64,000 nt of DNA from G963667425 sp963667425 [NCBI: bacterium] (GTDB taxonomy: Bacteria; UBP6; UBA1177): positions 868,001 through 932,000 of the forward strand of contig OY763407.1 of NCBI GenBank assembly GCA_963667425.1, given 5' to 3'. Every line of letters starts with the position of its first letter. Position 1 is the first letter of the stretch. The translations under genes and the position numbers were made by a program. Under the pieces are notes generated by a model. That model ran no database searches and was not told the origin of the DNA. It was given only the letters and a program-made list of their open reading frames with translations. Shown here one piece after another: positions 35,691 to 45,002 of the stretch.

Positions 35691-36638
35691 ATGAAATTTT
35701 TATTCTATTTTTTATTAAGCACTGTTATTTTTATGCTTATTTATTCATGTTCACCTTCTGATGAATCTGAGACAGAAGGCGATGTAGAATGTTATGTAAA
35801 AGCCGACTGTCCAGCTAATGAATTATGCAGTCAGGATAACAAATGTTACAAACCATACGGAGAATCGGATGAAGATTCAATTTCCACCACAGATCAGGAT
35901 ATAACTGAAACTTCAGATGAAATCGATACACCGGATCCTGATACAACTGAAACTCCAGACTCTGATATAAATGAAACTCCTGATGATGAAATTATTGACA
36001 CACCAGACCCGGACATAAATGACACCCCAGATCCTGATATAAATGACACCCCAGATCCTGATATAAATGAAACTCCTGATCCAGATGTTATCGAAATTCC
36101 TGATAATAACAATACTAATCCTACACTCATAATTAGCGAGTATCTTGAAGGTACAGGATATGATAAAGCCATTGAACTATATAATGCTACAGTTTCCGAT
36201 GTAACATTGGATAATTATAAAATTGAAATATATAGAAATGGAAGTACAACTTCAGGTCTTAATGTAGATGCATCTAAAGGACTCACTGGAACTTTGGCTT
36301 CAGGAAAAACTTTTGTAATTATAAACAATCAGTCTGATGTTTCTGCCGGTCTAAAAGCTGTAATGAACATAGAAGTATCAAATTTCGATTTTAATGGAGA
36401 TGATGCGGTTGTTCTTAAAGAAAATGGTACTACTATTGATGTTTTAGGATTAGTGGGAGAAGATCCTGGAACAGCATGGACTGTTCAGGGCATAGAAAAT
36501 GCAACAAAAGATCATAAATTTATAAGAAAAACCGGAATAACAGTTGGAAATATCGACTGGACAATCAATCAAAATGAGTGGGATATTACTGATGCAATAT
36601 CAGATTTCTCAACATTAGGATCACACACAGCAAACTGA
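35691..36638 (+). CDS. lipoprotein with PD-rich linker and lamin-tail domain
   Basis: This 315-residue lipoprotein has the lipobox IYSC and a short Cys-rich 'VKADCPANELCSQDNKC' module. A linker of about 80 residues follows, with degenerate repeats of the type DTPDPDINDTPDPDIN. The C-terminal lamin-tail domain (about 145-310) begins 'LIISEYLEGTGYDKAIELYN' and contains 'DDAVVLKENGTTIDVLG', ending 'STLGSH' as is usual for bacterial LTD units. LTD domains are often beta-sandwich modules on secreted nucleases or adhesins; here no enzyme is attached. The last 70 bp overlap the convergent mpl gene, yet both ends look genuine. Confidence 0.85.
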   Translation: MKFLFYFLLSTVIFMLIYSCSPSDESETEGDVECYVKADCPANELCSQDNKCYKPYGESDEDSISTTDQDITETSDEIDTPDPDTTETPDSDINETPDDEIIDTPDPDINDTPDPDINDTPDPDINETPDPDVIEIPDNNNTNPTLIISEYLEGTGYDKAIELYNATVSDVTLDNYKIEIYRNGSTTSGLNVDASKGLTGTLASGKTFVIINNQSDVSAGLKAVMNIEVSNFDFNGDDAVVLKENGTTIDVLGLVGEDPGTAWTVQGIENATKDHKFIRKTGITVGNIDWTINQNEWDITDAISDFSTLGSHTAN

Positions 36639-38053
36639 GAAACTTCTTTCTCAATATCTTTCATAAAACCATTAAAACTTCCATTTGACATAATTACAGC
36701 AATATAATTCTCATCACATTTTGTCTTAAGAAATTTTATTAGTCTTTCGCTTTCATTAATATGAAAAGCTTTAAAGCTCGAAGAATAATTATTTATTTTC
36801 GTAACCAGTCTATCAGATGAAAAAGGTTCTTCTCCTTCTTTTAATCTTGAAAGCTTTGCAGGAGAACCAGTTACAAAAAGATCTGAATCTTTAAATATTT
36901 CAAAGTATTCATCTTCAAAAACCTTTCTTGCGTTACTATTCGTTGCTGGATCAAATAAAACACATATTTTCTTATCGGGAAAAGCTTTTCTAAACCCATC
37001 AAAAGTAAGTCTGGCAGCTGTTGGATGATGAGCAAAATCACTAAAGATCATTGCACCATTTAAAAAACCTATAAACTCCTGTCTTCTCTTTATACCTTTT
37101 AATGAATCAAATATAGGCTGCTTATCAATAAAATCTATCCCCTCAACATGCAGAAAAGCAAGAAGTGCTCCTATATTCATAAGATTCTGATCTCCAAACA
37201 TAGGCACAGATAAAGTTTCCTGAAATTTACCATTAATAGAGTAATTAAAACAAGTAGTAAGCCCTTCAGTTTTTATTTTCTTTATATATAAATTTGCTGT
37301 TTCGTCACTTATTGAATATGTAAAGAATTTTTTTTCTCCAAAAGCTTCTATAAGATTTCTGTTTCTTTCATAATCAATAGAAAGAATAACTTTTTCTTTA
37401 GTTATATCTACAAGAGTTTTAAAACGATCATATATTTCCTCTACAGAAGAATAAATATCGGCATGATCAAACTCAATTGAAGTTATAATTGTTATTTTTG
37501 GTAAATAATGAAGAAATTTAGGTCCTTTGTCAAAAAAAGCGGTATCATATTCATCACCTTCAAGAAAATAATATCCTTTCTCATAAAAATCTGAACTTTT
37601 ACCTGAAAAAAGAGGAACTCCGCCTATAAAATAGCTTGGATTCATTTTTGCCTTAGTAAGAAACTCTGTAAAAATAGTTGTGGTTGTAGTTTTGCCATGA
37701 GTACCTGCAATAACAACATTTCTATGATTTGGAAGCAAAAATTTTTCCATGAACTCAGGCATAGAATAAAAGGGAACTTTAGAAGTTTTTACTATTTCAG
37801 CCTCACGACTTTTTCCGTTTAATGCATTGCCTACAATAACAACATCAGGAGGATTCGTGTCCATTATATTTTCAAATTCAGTAGGAGTAAAAAGAGTTAT
37901 TTCAGCCTCTTCAAGAAGAGTACTTACAGGAGGATAAAATGCCAGATCAAAACCGCTGACATCAGCACCGAGTTTTTTTAAAGTTAAAGCAAGAGAACTC
38001 ATTCCTGTTCCACAAATTCTTGCAAATAAAATCTTTTTTCCATAAAAATTCAT
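36569..38053 (-). CDS. mpl: UDP-N-acetylmuramate:L-alanyl-gamma-D-glutamyl-meso-diaminopimelate ligase
   Basis: This Mur ligase of about 494 residues attaches recycled murein tripeptide to UDP-MurNAc. The ATP motif is 'IAGTHGKTTTTTI'. 'EGDEYDTAFFDKGPKFLHY' followed by 'SIEFDHADIY' separates Mpl from MurC. The N-terminal domain has 'ARICGTGMSSLALTLKKLG', where the usual GIGG is altered to GTGM as in Mpl. It implies recycling of diaminopimelate-type murein. The start is ATG 38053 (GGTGGG 5 bases upstream) rather than the GTG at 38062, which is part of that site. The C-terminal 20 residues are an extension that overlaps the lipoprotein gene by 70 bp. Confidence 0.92.
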   Translation of the reverse strand: MNFYGKKILFARICGTGMSSLALTLKKLGADVSGFDLAFYPPVSTLLEEAEITLFTPTEFENIMDTNPPDVVIVGNALNGKSREAEIVKTSKVPFYSMPEFMEKFLLPNHRNVVIAGTHGKTTTTTIFTEFLTKAKMNPSYFIGGVPLFSGKSSDFYEKGYYFLEGDEYDTAFFDKGPKFLHYLPKITIITSIEFDHADIYSSVEEIYDRFKTLVDITKEKVILSIDYERNRNLIEAFGEKKFFTYSISDETANLYIKKIKTEGLTTCFNYSINGKFQETLSVPMFGDQNLMNIGALLAFLHVEGIDFIDKQPIFDSLKGIKRRQEFIGFLNGAMIFSDFAHHPTAARLTFDGFRKAFPDKKICVLFDPATNSNARKVFEDEYFEIFKDSDLFVTGSPAKLSRLKEGEEPFSSDRLVTKINNYSSSFKAFHINESERLIKFLKTKCDENYIAVIMSNGSFNGFMKDIEKEVSQFAVCDPNVEKSDIASVISHSF

Positions 38054-38084
38054 AATTCCCACCCGAAGTAATAAAAAAGATAAT

Positions 38085-39362
38085 TTAGAATCTTAATGTA
38101 AGATTAAATCCCCAACCGAAAAGGATACCTCTACTTATAGACAATCTTCCGCCTGAAGTTTCTGTAGTTGCACCATAATCTGAATCTATAGAATCTGTTA
38201 CTGTTTTTTCATCATCAAGCCCTGGAATATATCCATTGTCACCATTTTCCGCAGCTGTTAGAAAATGATCTGTCATATAACCAATAGATACATATCCTCC
38301 AAGTTCGACATAAGAAACAATTCTAATTTTTGTTTGAAGAGTAAGCATAAGCTGCATATATGCATCTTCCCATGGAAGCATTGATTTTTCTCTATCTGCA
38401 GCGTTGTCTGCATTCCAGCCTCTCAAGTCCTGAAGTTCCTGATCTGTGTAATTATCATAAACCCATCTTGCATCAGTAATAACATTATATGAATTTCCGG
38501 CAGTAAAATATCTCATTCCAAAATCTGTTATAAACTTTATTCTGTTACCGTTACCATCTTCCATTGGAACAAATTCAGACCCAAAATTTACTCCCCAGTT
38601 AAATTGAGGCTTGTCATAAAGTGAAGAACCGGAAGGAACAGGAATATTAAAATCAATCTTAAAATAAGGTTCGGAAATACTATATCTTTTTGCAAAAGCT
38701 GTTTGAAAATTTAAAATATAAAGTCCTTTTCCAACAGCCCCATCAACACCTGACTCAACAAAAAGACCAGATTCATCAACTTCATTCAATCCTTCAGGAG
38801 TAGCAATATCAGCTGTAGGAAAAGTTACCTTAAAACCTAAAAGCCATGAGAAAACATCCTTGTTCCTTTCCTGATCAAAAGGAGCCCATTTAAATCCTGC
38901 AGAAATATCCCCTACTCCTTTGTGGTTGTATGAAAGATTACCACCCGGAAAAAAACCATTTGTACTTAAACTGTCTAAATCATTTCCTGAAGCATCCATA
39001 AGGTTGGAAGACTGCCTTTCAAGAGAATATTGATTCTTTAAAACAACAGGCATTTCTAATGTAAGAGAAAGATTATGATAAAGACCAAATTCACCGGAAA
39101 TCAGAAGCTCACTTCTATAACTAAGTTCAAGATTTCCCTTATATTCAGTAGTTCTAACTCTTCTTGAATCAGTATCAATTGCCTGACCACTATTATAATC
39201 TCTATTAATATTTCCATACAAATGCATATTATTTAAAGCCACGCCTAAATTAAAATCAAATGGATTTTCCGGATCAAAAGCATCCGCAACATCTGTAACC
39301 TCAGCAGAATAAAGCGAAAATGAAATTAATATCAATGAAATCAGCAAAGTTATTTTTCTCAT
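38085..39362 (-). CDS. predicted outer-membrane beta-barrel protein
   Basis: This 425-residue protein has a Sec signal peptide (residues 1-19, cut after 'LYSA') and many alternating amphipathic strands rich in Tyr, Phe, Gly and Asn. It ends in 'GFNLTLRF', a C-terminal Phe signature recognised by the BAM complex. No family name can be given; size and pattern fit a 14-16-strand barrel of the transporter or porin kind. It has its own strong promoter and a GGAGG site 10 bases before ATG 39362, and lies 31 bases upstream of mpl on the same strand. Confidence 0.75.
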   Translation of the reverse strand: MRKITLLISLILISFSLYSAEVTDVADAFDPENPFDFNLGVALNNMHLYGNINRDYNSGQAIDTDSRRVRTTEYKGNLELSYRSELLISGEFGLYHNLSLTLEMPVVLKNQYSLERQSSNLMDASGNDLDSLSTNGFFPGGNLSYNHKGVGDISAGFKWAPFDQERNKDVFSWLLGFKVTFPTADIATPEGLNEVDESGLFVESGVDGAVGKGLYILNFQTAFAKRYSISEPYFKIDFNIPVPSGSSLYDKPQFNWGVNFGSEFVPMEDGNGNRIKFITDFGMRYFTAGNSYNVITDARWVYDNYTDQELQDLRGWNADNAADREKSMLPWEDAYMQLMLTLQTKIRIVSYVELGGYVSIGYMTDHFLTAAENGDNGYIPGLDDEKTVTDSIDSDYGATTETSGGRLSISRGILFGWGFNLTLRF

Positions 39363-39401
39363 GCTGGAAAACCCTCCAAGATTCTTTTCAAATACGTCTG
39401 A

Positions 39402-39430
39402 AGTATAAAAAAACTATCAATTATAGTCAA
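39402..39430 (-). promoter_or_regulatory. sigma-70-type promoter for the outer-membrane protein gene
   Basis: Minus-strand TTGACT (39425-39430), 17 bases, TATACT (39402-39407), about 40 bases before ATG 39362. It is divergent from the promoter at 39467. Confidence 0.75.
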
Positions 39431-39466
39431 GTTTAAAAGAAAATGGTTTGAATAACTACACCTTCC

Positions 39467-39495
39467 TTGACTTATTCTTCTCATATTGATATATT
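39467..39495 (+). promoter_or_regulatory. sigma-70-type promoter for the DHH/MBL operon
   Basis: TTGACT (39467-39472), 17 bases, TATATT (39490-39495), 45 bases before ATG 39540. Confidence 0.75.
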
Positions 39496-39539
39496 TTCAC
39501 GTTATAAAGTAATATACAACTTTTAATCTGGAGGAAATT

Positions 39540-40469
39540 ATGAATCAGAAGTACAGACTTGTTACAAGAAGCGATTTTGACGGTCTTGTTTGCGCAGTTA
39601 TACTTAAGGAAATAAACATTATTGATGAAATCAAGTTTGTTCATCCAAAAGATATGCAGGATGGACTTGTAGACATAACATCCAGAGATATAACAACAAA
39701 TCTTCCATACGTTGAAGGAGTTCACCTTTGTTTTGATCATCATCTCAGCGAAACGCTCAGATCTGGAACACATAGGGAAAATCACATAATAGAGCCTGAC
39801 GCACCATCAGCTGCAAGAGTTGTCTACAACTATTACGGAGGAAAAGAAAAACTTGGCAATATTTCCACAGAAATGATGGAAGCAGTTGATAAATCTGATT
39901 CAGCAATGTTTACCGAGGATGAAGTCCTTGACCCTAAAGGATGGGTTCTTTTAAACTTTCTTATGGATGCAAGAACAGGACTTGGAAGATTTAGAGAATT
40001 TAGAATTTCAAACTACAACTTAATGATGGACCTCATAGATTACTGTAAACATCATTCAATAGATGATATTCTTGAACTTCCTGACGTAAAGGAAAGATCT
40101 AAACTCTATTTTGATCACGTTGAACAATTTAAAGATATGATAAAGAGAAATGCAAGAGTAAGAAGAAACCTCCTTGTTGTAGACTTAAGAGATGAAAAAG
40201 TAATATATGCCGGCAACAGATTTATGAAATACGCACTTTACCCTGAATGCAACATATCTATGCAGATAATGTGGGGACGTCAGAAACTTAACACCGTATT
40301 CACTGTGGGAGCTTCCATTTTAAATAGAACAAGCAAAACAAATATTGGTGAGCTTATGCTTCAATACGGCGGCGGCGGACATAAAAACGCAGGAACATGC
40401 CAAGTAGAAAATGAAGCTACAGATAAAACTCTTCAGGAATTGGAGGAAATCATAATCAACAATGGATAA
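39540..40469 (+). CDS. DHH/DHHA1-family phosphoesterase
   Basis: This 309-residue cytoplasmic protein has the DHH motifs 'TRSDFDGLVC' (metal-binding Asp residues), 'FDHHLS', and a middle Asp in 'AVDKSDSAMF'. The DHHA1 domain ends with 'YGGGGHKNAGTCQV', the substrate-binding Gly-rich loop. Relatives include nanoRNases/pAp phosphatases, c-di-AMP phosphodiesterases and exopolyphosphatases, and sequence alone does not decide. Given the c-di-GMP proteins in this window, a nucleotide role such as breaking down short oligonucleotides is possible but unproved. AGGAGG lies before the start. The MBL gene overlaps it by 8 bp. Confidence 0.85.
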   Translation: MNQKYRLVTRSDFDGLVCAVILKEINIIDEIKFVHPKDMQDGLVDITSRDITTNLPYVEGVHLCFDHHLSETLRSGTHRENHIIEPDAPSAARVVYNYYGGKEKLGNISTEMMEAVDKSDSAMFTEDEVLDPKGWVLLNFLMDARTGLGRFREFRISNYNLMMDLIDYCKHHSIDDILELPDVKERSKLYFDHVEQFKDMIKRNARVRRNLLVVDLRDEKVIYAGNRFMKYALYPECNISMQIMWGRQKLNTVFTVGASILNRTSKTNIGELMLQYGGGGHKNAGTCQVENEATDKTLQELEEIIINNG

Positions 40470-41235
40470 TATAACAAATCCTGCCGCAAGATTTGATATT
40501 GCTGAACCTGAGTGCCGTATATATCAGATAAAAGGTAAAACAAGCAACATATATGCAATATATTTTTCTAAAGAAAACAGAACTGTTCTTATAGATTGCG
40601 GAATGCCAGCTGATACTGAAACAATAACAACTTTTCTTAAAAAAAGAAACATCCCTTTACCTGAAGCTGTTATTGCAACACATTTTCATGTAGATCATAT
40701 TTCAGGCTGGGTAAAATTAAGAAAAGACGTTCCTGAAGCAAAACTTTATGTTCATGCAGAAGCCAGACCTTATGTCACAGGTGACAAAGTTTATCCGCAG
40801 CCCAGACCATCTGATTTTACAGATATAATGATACCTGCAATGTTTGATTCGGCATACATTCCTACTCCGGCAGAAATAAAAAGAGTTCTAAGAAAAGGAA
40901 CGACATTTAAAATAAAATTTCCAATGGAAAATATTATTTTTTATACCACACAGGATAATATTCTGCCAGGATTTAAAATAATACATACGCCTGGACATCT
41001 TTATGACAGTATTTCAATATATCATGAAAAATCTGCTCTGCTCATAACTGGAGATTTTATACCGGTAATAAGTGGAAAGGCACTTGTAAACACGTATGTG
41101 ATATCTGCAAAAAAACAGGCATCATCTTTTGAGAAAATAAAAAAGCTAATACATGTTCCTGTAACAATTTTACCGGGACATGGCAAAGCAATACTTTTAA
41201 ATCTCTCAGATCTGACTTACAATCCTGAATCCTAG
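40462..41235 (+). CDS. metallo-beta-lactamase-fold hydrolase
   Basis: This 257-residue MBL-fold protein has the metal motif 'ATHFHVDHISGW' (HxHxDH), 'IIHTPGHLYDSISIY', 'LITGDFIP' (bridging Asp) and a final 'LPGHGKAI' His. It lacks the glyoxalase II and RNase J domains, so it is a single-domain hydrolase of unknown substrate. It starts inside the DHH gene (8 bp overlap), which implies coupled translation and perhaps a common pathway. Its stop is 34 bases from the convergent DUF2202 lipoprotein. Confidence 0.85.
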   Translation: MDNITNPAARFDIAEPECRIYQIKGKTSNIYAIYFSKENRTVLIDCGMPADTETITTFLKKRNIPLPEAVIATHFHVDHISGWVKLRKDVPEAKLYVHAEARPYVTGDKVYPQPRPSDFTDIMIPAMFDSAYIPTPAEIKRVLRKGTTFKIKFPMENIIFYTTQDNILPGFKIIHTPGHLYDSISIYHEKSALLITGDFIPVISGKALVNTYVISAKKQASSFEKIKKLIHVPVTILPGHGKAILLNLSDLTYNPES

Positions 41236-41269
41236 AAATCTTTAAAAAAAAATTTCAGCACATTAAAAA

Positions 41270-41884
41270 CTATTGTCCACATGTTTCTGAAGCACTTGAA
41301 ATTATAGCATCAAAATCAGACTGACTGATAAACTGAGGAGAATAATCCGCTCCGTTTGACTTAAGAGCCGAAGTATAACTACGTAAATGATTACGAGAAC
41401 CACATTGAAGAGAATCATAAACCTGAAGTACAGTTTGATTTGATGTATGAGATTTCATTTCTTGAATATCTTTAATATCCAGATCTTCAATAATTGCACC
41501 GACTCTCAATGCAGCATTTTCAGATTCTTTTCCAGTTTCAACTAAACTAGTAAACAAGTCTTTAAGTTCACTATCAACAAATACCCCCACTGTCTCATCT
41601 TTAACAGAATCTTCAATTCCAAGAGATGCAATAAGTGATTTAACACTATTCATATGTGTCTGTTCTGATGATGCAATATTATTATGTATAACAAGATTCC
41701 ATTCTTCATACAACTTCAGATACACATCTCTGGCAAGTTTTTCCTCTTCATGAAGGAATTGAAGATCTTCCGTTAGCGTTGCATCAACGATTGTATTATC
41801 ATCTTCGGATTTATCATCATCACAGGATGCAACAATTAACAATAAACTAAAAAAACAAAGAAACATAAAACAGAGTCTTTTCAT
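41270..41884 (-). CDS. DUF2202 ferritin-like lipoprotein
   Basis: This 204-residue lipoprotein has the lipobox VASC (Cys about 21) and a short acidic stretch. The DUF2202 domain contains 'LHEEEKLARDVYLKLYEEW' and 'NNIASSEQTHMNSVKSLI', with Glu and ExxH residues arranged as in the ferritin-like four-helix fold, then 'RVGAIIEDLDIKDI' and 'CGSRNHLRSYTSAL'. A di-metal centre is plausible. Function is unknown; family members are usually extracytoplasmic and may bind iron or act in redox stress. GGAG lies 9 bases before ATG 41884. Confidence 0.85.
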   Translation of the reverse strand: MKRLCFMFLCFFSLLLIVASCDDDKSEDDNTIVDATLTEDLQFLHEEEKLARDVYLKLYEEWNLVIHNNIASSEQTHMNSVKSLIASLGIEDSVKDETVGVFVDSELKDLFTSLVETGKESENAALRVGAIIEDLDIKDIQEMKSHTSNQTVLQVYDSLQCGSRNHLRSYTSALKSNGADYSPQFISQSDFDAIISSASETCGQ

Positions 41885-42303
41885 AACTTCATCTCCAAAA
41901 TAGTTATTAGCAAATCAATTAAATATATTTTAAACATATAAATATTAACAACAAAGAATTATAATATAAATACAATTTTTATCAAATAAAATTTAGAAGA
42001 CATTTGGTATTTTAAATATTAATTGTTGAAAAAGCAGGTTCTTTTACACATAAAATGAAGGAACAGGAAAAAATTTCTTCATAAATAAAAGATTTTTATT
42101 TCATATAAACCAATTTCAGGATTTTGTATGAGTTGCTAAATCAAAAGATAAACCATATTAGTTAACAGAGATTGATTCACAGGTAAAAAAGCTTCAAAAA
42201 TACTTGCATATAAAAAAACAACAGCTATATTTGGGCGCTCTTGAAATCAAGAGATAGTTCTTTTATATAAACGTTCGGTAAATTACAATTATTTGGTGCA
42301 ATC
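41885..42303 (+). other. 419-bp intergenic region upstream of the SulP gene
   Basis: No open frame of note and no RNA fold that I can support were seen, apart from a promoter at 42204-42231 and a hairpin at 42238-42253. The rest is plain AT-rich sequence; it also carries the unresolved promoter of the divergent DUF2202 lipoprotein. It is the longest gene-free stretch in the window. Confidence 0.6.
42204..42231 (+). promoter_or_regulatory. candidate promoter of the SulP transporter gene
   Basis: TTGCAT (42204-42209), 16 bases, TATATT (42226-42231). The transcript would begin at or just before a perfect inverted repeat CTCTTGA-AA-TCAAGAG (42238-42253), which could be an operator or a 5' stabilising hairpin. 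The start codon is at 42304. Confidence 0.5.
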
Positions 42304-44019
42304 ATGTTTAAACCAAAGCTGTTTACAGCATTAAAAACTTACAATAAGGAAACATTCACATCTGATCTTTTTTCAGGATTAACTGTTGGTGTTGTTGCTC
42401 TTCCCCTTGCAATGGCATTTGCAATAGCAAGCGGTGTTGGTCCTGAAAAAGGACTTTTTACTGCAATCGTGGCAGGATTTCTCATTTCGTTCTTTGGAGG
42501 AAGCAAAGTACAAATCGGCGGTCCTACAGGAGCTTTTGTCGTTCTTGTTGCTGAGATAATGGAAAAATACGGATACAGCGGACTTGTATATGCAACAATT
42601 ATGGCTGGAATATTTCTTATTATTTTTGGAATAAGCAAAATGGGAGGAATAATAAGATTTATCCCTTTTCCTGTCACAACCGGATTTACATCTGGCATAG
42701 CCGTAGTAATCTTTTCAACTCAGATAAAAGATTTCTTTGGTATAAAAATGGCAACACCTCCAGCAGATTTTATTCTTAAATGGAAAGCTTATGCTGCAAA
42801 TTTTTCATCTGTGAATTTATCAGCACTTTCAATAGGAATTTTTACAATAATCATAATCATAGCAGTAAAAAAACTTTTTCCTAAAATACCTGCAATGCTT
42901 ATAGGAATGATAATTTCAACAATTTTAGCTTATGCTCTTGGATTAAACATAGAAACAATAGGAAGCAAATTTGGGGATTTACCAAGAACACTACCAGCTC
43001 CATCTATTCCCAAATTTGATATCGCAACAATAAAGATGCTTGCTTCCCCTGCCTTTACAGTTGCAATGCTTGCAGCTATAGAATCGCTTCTTTCTGCAAC
43101 AGTTGCAGATGGAATGACAGGAGATCATCACAGATCCAATACAGAACTTATCGCTCAGGGAATAGCAAACATTGGTTCAGCCATTTTTGGTGGAATACCT
43201 GCAACAGGAGCAATAGCAAGGACAGCAACAAACATTAAGAGTGGAGGGAAATCACCAGTTTCAGGTATAATACATGCCGTAACGCTTGCTCTTATACTTC
43301 TTTTTCTATCACCTCTTGCAAAACTTATCCCGCTTGCCACACTTGCCGCAATACTTATAGTTGTAAGCTACAATATGGCAGAAATAAAACATTTCAAAGC
43401 TATGTTCAAAGCTCCCAAAAGCGATCTTTCAGTACTTTTAATAACATTTCTGTTAACAGTTTTTATAGATCTTACAGTTGCAGTTCAGGTAGGTATTGCC
43501 CTCGCCGCCATTTTATTTATAAAAAGGATGGCCGAAGTTGCAAATGTTGGAATGATAACAAAATCAATCAAAGATGACGGCAGCGAAGCAACCGATATAA
43601 ATTCAATAACAAAAAGAGAAGTACCTGAAGAAGTTGAAGTTTTTGAAATCAATGGACCGTTTTTCTTTGGTGCTGCAAGTAAGTTCAAAAATTCATTAAA
43701 ATTAGATCCGCTAAAAAAAATCCTTATCCTCAGAATGAGAGATGTTCCTGCAATAGATGCCACAGGTTTGCAAGTGTTAAGAGAGCTTAATGACGGATAC
43801 AGAAAGTCTGATATGACATTAATTCTTTCAGGTGTTCATGCACAGCCGGTTATAGCATTGAACAAATGCGGATTATGGAAAGAAATCGGTGAAGAAAACA
43901 TCTTTGGCAACATTGATGATGCACTCAACAGAGCAAGAGAAATTCTATCACTTCCCAAAAAACCTTTACCAAAACACTTTGTTGCATCAGTTTCAAGAGA
44001 AAAAAACAAAGAAAACTAA
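42304..44019 (+). CDS. SulP-family anion transporter with STAS domain
   Basis: This 571-residue inner-membrane transporter has about 12 hydrophobic segments up to residue 410. The SulP signature is near 25-60 ('TVGVVALPLAMAFAIASGVG' followed by 'GLFTAIVAGFLISFFGGS'), and 'IGGPTGAFVVLV' follows. The C-terminal STAS domain (about 440-555) contains 'VFEINGPFFFGAASKF' and 'ILRMRDVPAIDATGLQVL', where Asp-Ala-Thr corresponds to the Asp-Ser regulatory region. Candidate substrates are sulfate, bicarbonate or dicarboxylates; no co-transcribed sulfate or carbonic anhydrase gene helps. Its stop overlaps the convergent Memo-like gene by 4 bp. Confidence 0.92.
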   Translation: MFKPKLFTALKTYNKETFTSDLFSGLTVGVVALPLAMAFAIASGVGPEKGLFTAIVAGFLISFFGGSKVQIGGPTGAFVVLVAEIMEKYGYSGLVYATIMAGIFLIIFGISKMGGIIRFIPFPVTTGFTSGIAVVIFSTQIKDFFGIKMATPPADFILKWKAYAANFSSVNLSALSIGIFTIIIIIAVKKLFPKIPAMLIGMIISTILAYALGLNIETIGSKFGDLPRTLPAPSIPKFDIATIKMLASPAFTVAMLAAIESLLSATVADGMTGDHHRSNTELIAQGIANIGSAIFGGIPATGAIARTATNIKSGGKSPVSGIIHAVTLALILLFLSPLAKLIPLATLAAILIVVSYNMAEIKHFKAMFKAPKSDLSVLLITFLLTVFIDLTVAVQVGIALAAILFIKRMAEVANVGMITKSIKDDGSEATDINSITKREVPEEVEVFEINGPFFFGAASKFKNSLKLDPLKKILILRMRDVPAIDATGLQVLRELNDGYRKSDMTLILSGVHAQPVIALNKCGLWKEIGEENIFGNIDDALNRAREILSLPKKPLPKHFVASVSREKNKEN

Positions 44020-44861
44020 CCAAAAAGAATTGACGAATAACAGATATAATCATCAGAAATTTCATTTAAAATATCATTAGAATTATAATATTCAGCCATA
44101 ACACCTTTTTTACCCATAAGCTGCATAAGCTTTGAAACAAAAAGAGCTGAAGATGCTCCTGAAATATTAAAATGTGAAAGTTTCATATTCCTAAAGAGAG
44201 AATCAAAATCATATGAAATGAGATTATCAATATATTTAATATCATTAGAACGGCAAAGCTTATAAGAATCATGAAATGTTGTTCCAAAAGGAACAAAATT
44301 AAAACGCTTGCCATAACGTGTAAATTCAGAACTGGCAATGAAAATGGATTTATCAAAATCAACCATTGCATCAGCCACAGAAACAAAAGATTTAGCCAAA
44401 GCAAAAAGCCTCTCCTGAGATGAAAAAGAAGGAATTACAAGAACAGTTAATCTGGCGTTCGGTGTAAAATACTTTATAAAAGGGTAAAAAATTTCAGCGG
44501 AATATTCCTTTTCAACAGCCATAGGAACAAAATCGCCAAATTTTTTAAGCTCATTTACAAAAAGCTTATCACCACTCACATAACCTAAAGGAGTTTCATA
44601 CTTTTCAAAATTACCAAAATAAAAATTATCAGATTCAAGCTTTACACAGTGACTTGTCACAAAAAGAAAAACATGCGTTGTCTCTCTGTCCACATTATTA
44701 AAAAAAGGAGCAATACCTTTTATAGAAAAAGGATAAGCGGAATTCGGAAGAATAGCGCCTTTAAGAAAACGCCTAAGCTTTACCGATTTACTAACAGCAT
44801 TATTAATCATTTCGGTAAGCACCACCCTGTCCTCAGGATACCAGCTACCAGCAAACTTCAT
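44016..44861 (-). CDS. Memo-family (AmmeMemoRadiSam system B) protein lacking key metal ligands
   Basis: This protein of about 281 residues has the Memo fold and begins 'MKFAGSWYPED', the family's AGSWYP start. The canonical PHAGYxYSG motif has become 'LPNSAYPFSIKG', removing the first His. 'VTSH' keeps one His, and the usual SSDMSHY reads 'SSEFTRYG', losing another. It is therefore probably not a metal dioxygenase-like enzyme. Neither an AMMECR1 nor a radical-SAM partner lies beside it. The start at ATG 44861 is chosen by alignment; a TTG at 44885 that follows a GAGGA-like sequence remains possible. It is single-gene and convergent with SulP. Confidence 0.75.
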   Translation of the reverse strand: MKFAGSWYPEDRVVLTEMINNAVSKSVKLRRFLKGAILPNSAYPFSIKGIAPFFNNVDRETTHVFLFVTSHCVKLESDNFYFGNFEKYETPLGYVSGDKLFVNELKKFGDFVPMAVEKEYSAEIFYPFIKYFTPNARLTVLVIPSFSSQERLFALAKSFVSVADAMVDFDKSIFIASSEFTRYGKRFNFVPFGTTFHDSYKLCRSNDIKYIDNLISYDFDSLFRNMKLSHFNISGASSALFVSKLMQLMGKKGVMAEYYNSNDILNEISDDYICYSSILFG

Positions 44862-45002
44862 TCTGTTCAGCGTTACAATCCTCAAATATATAAAAACAAT
44901 TAAGATTATAACATTTTTTAAATTTTTTGAAGTTTTTTCACACTATGAGTTATCTAAAAAGCAGTTCATTTTGTAATTTTTCTAATAAACAGGAGGAAAA
45001 AA

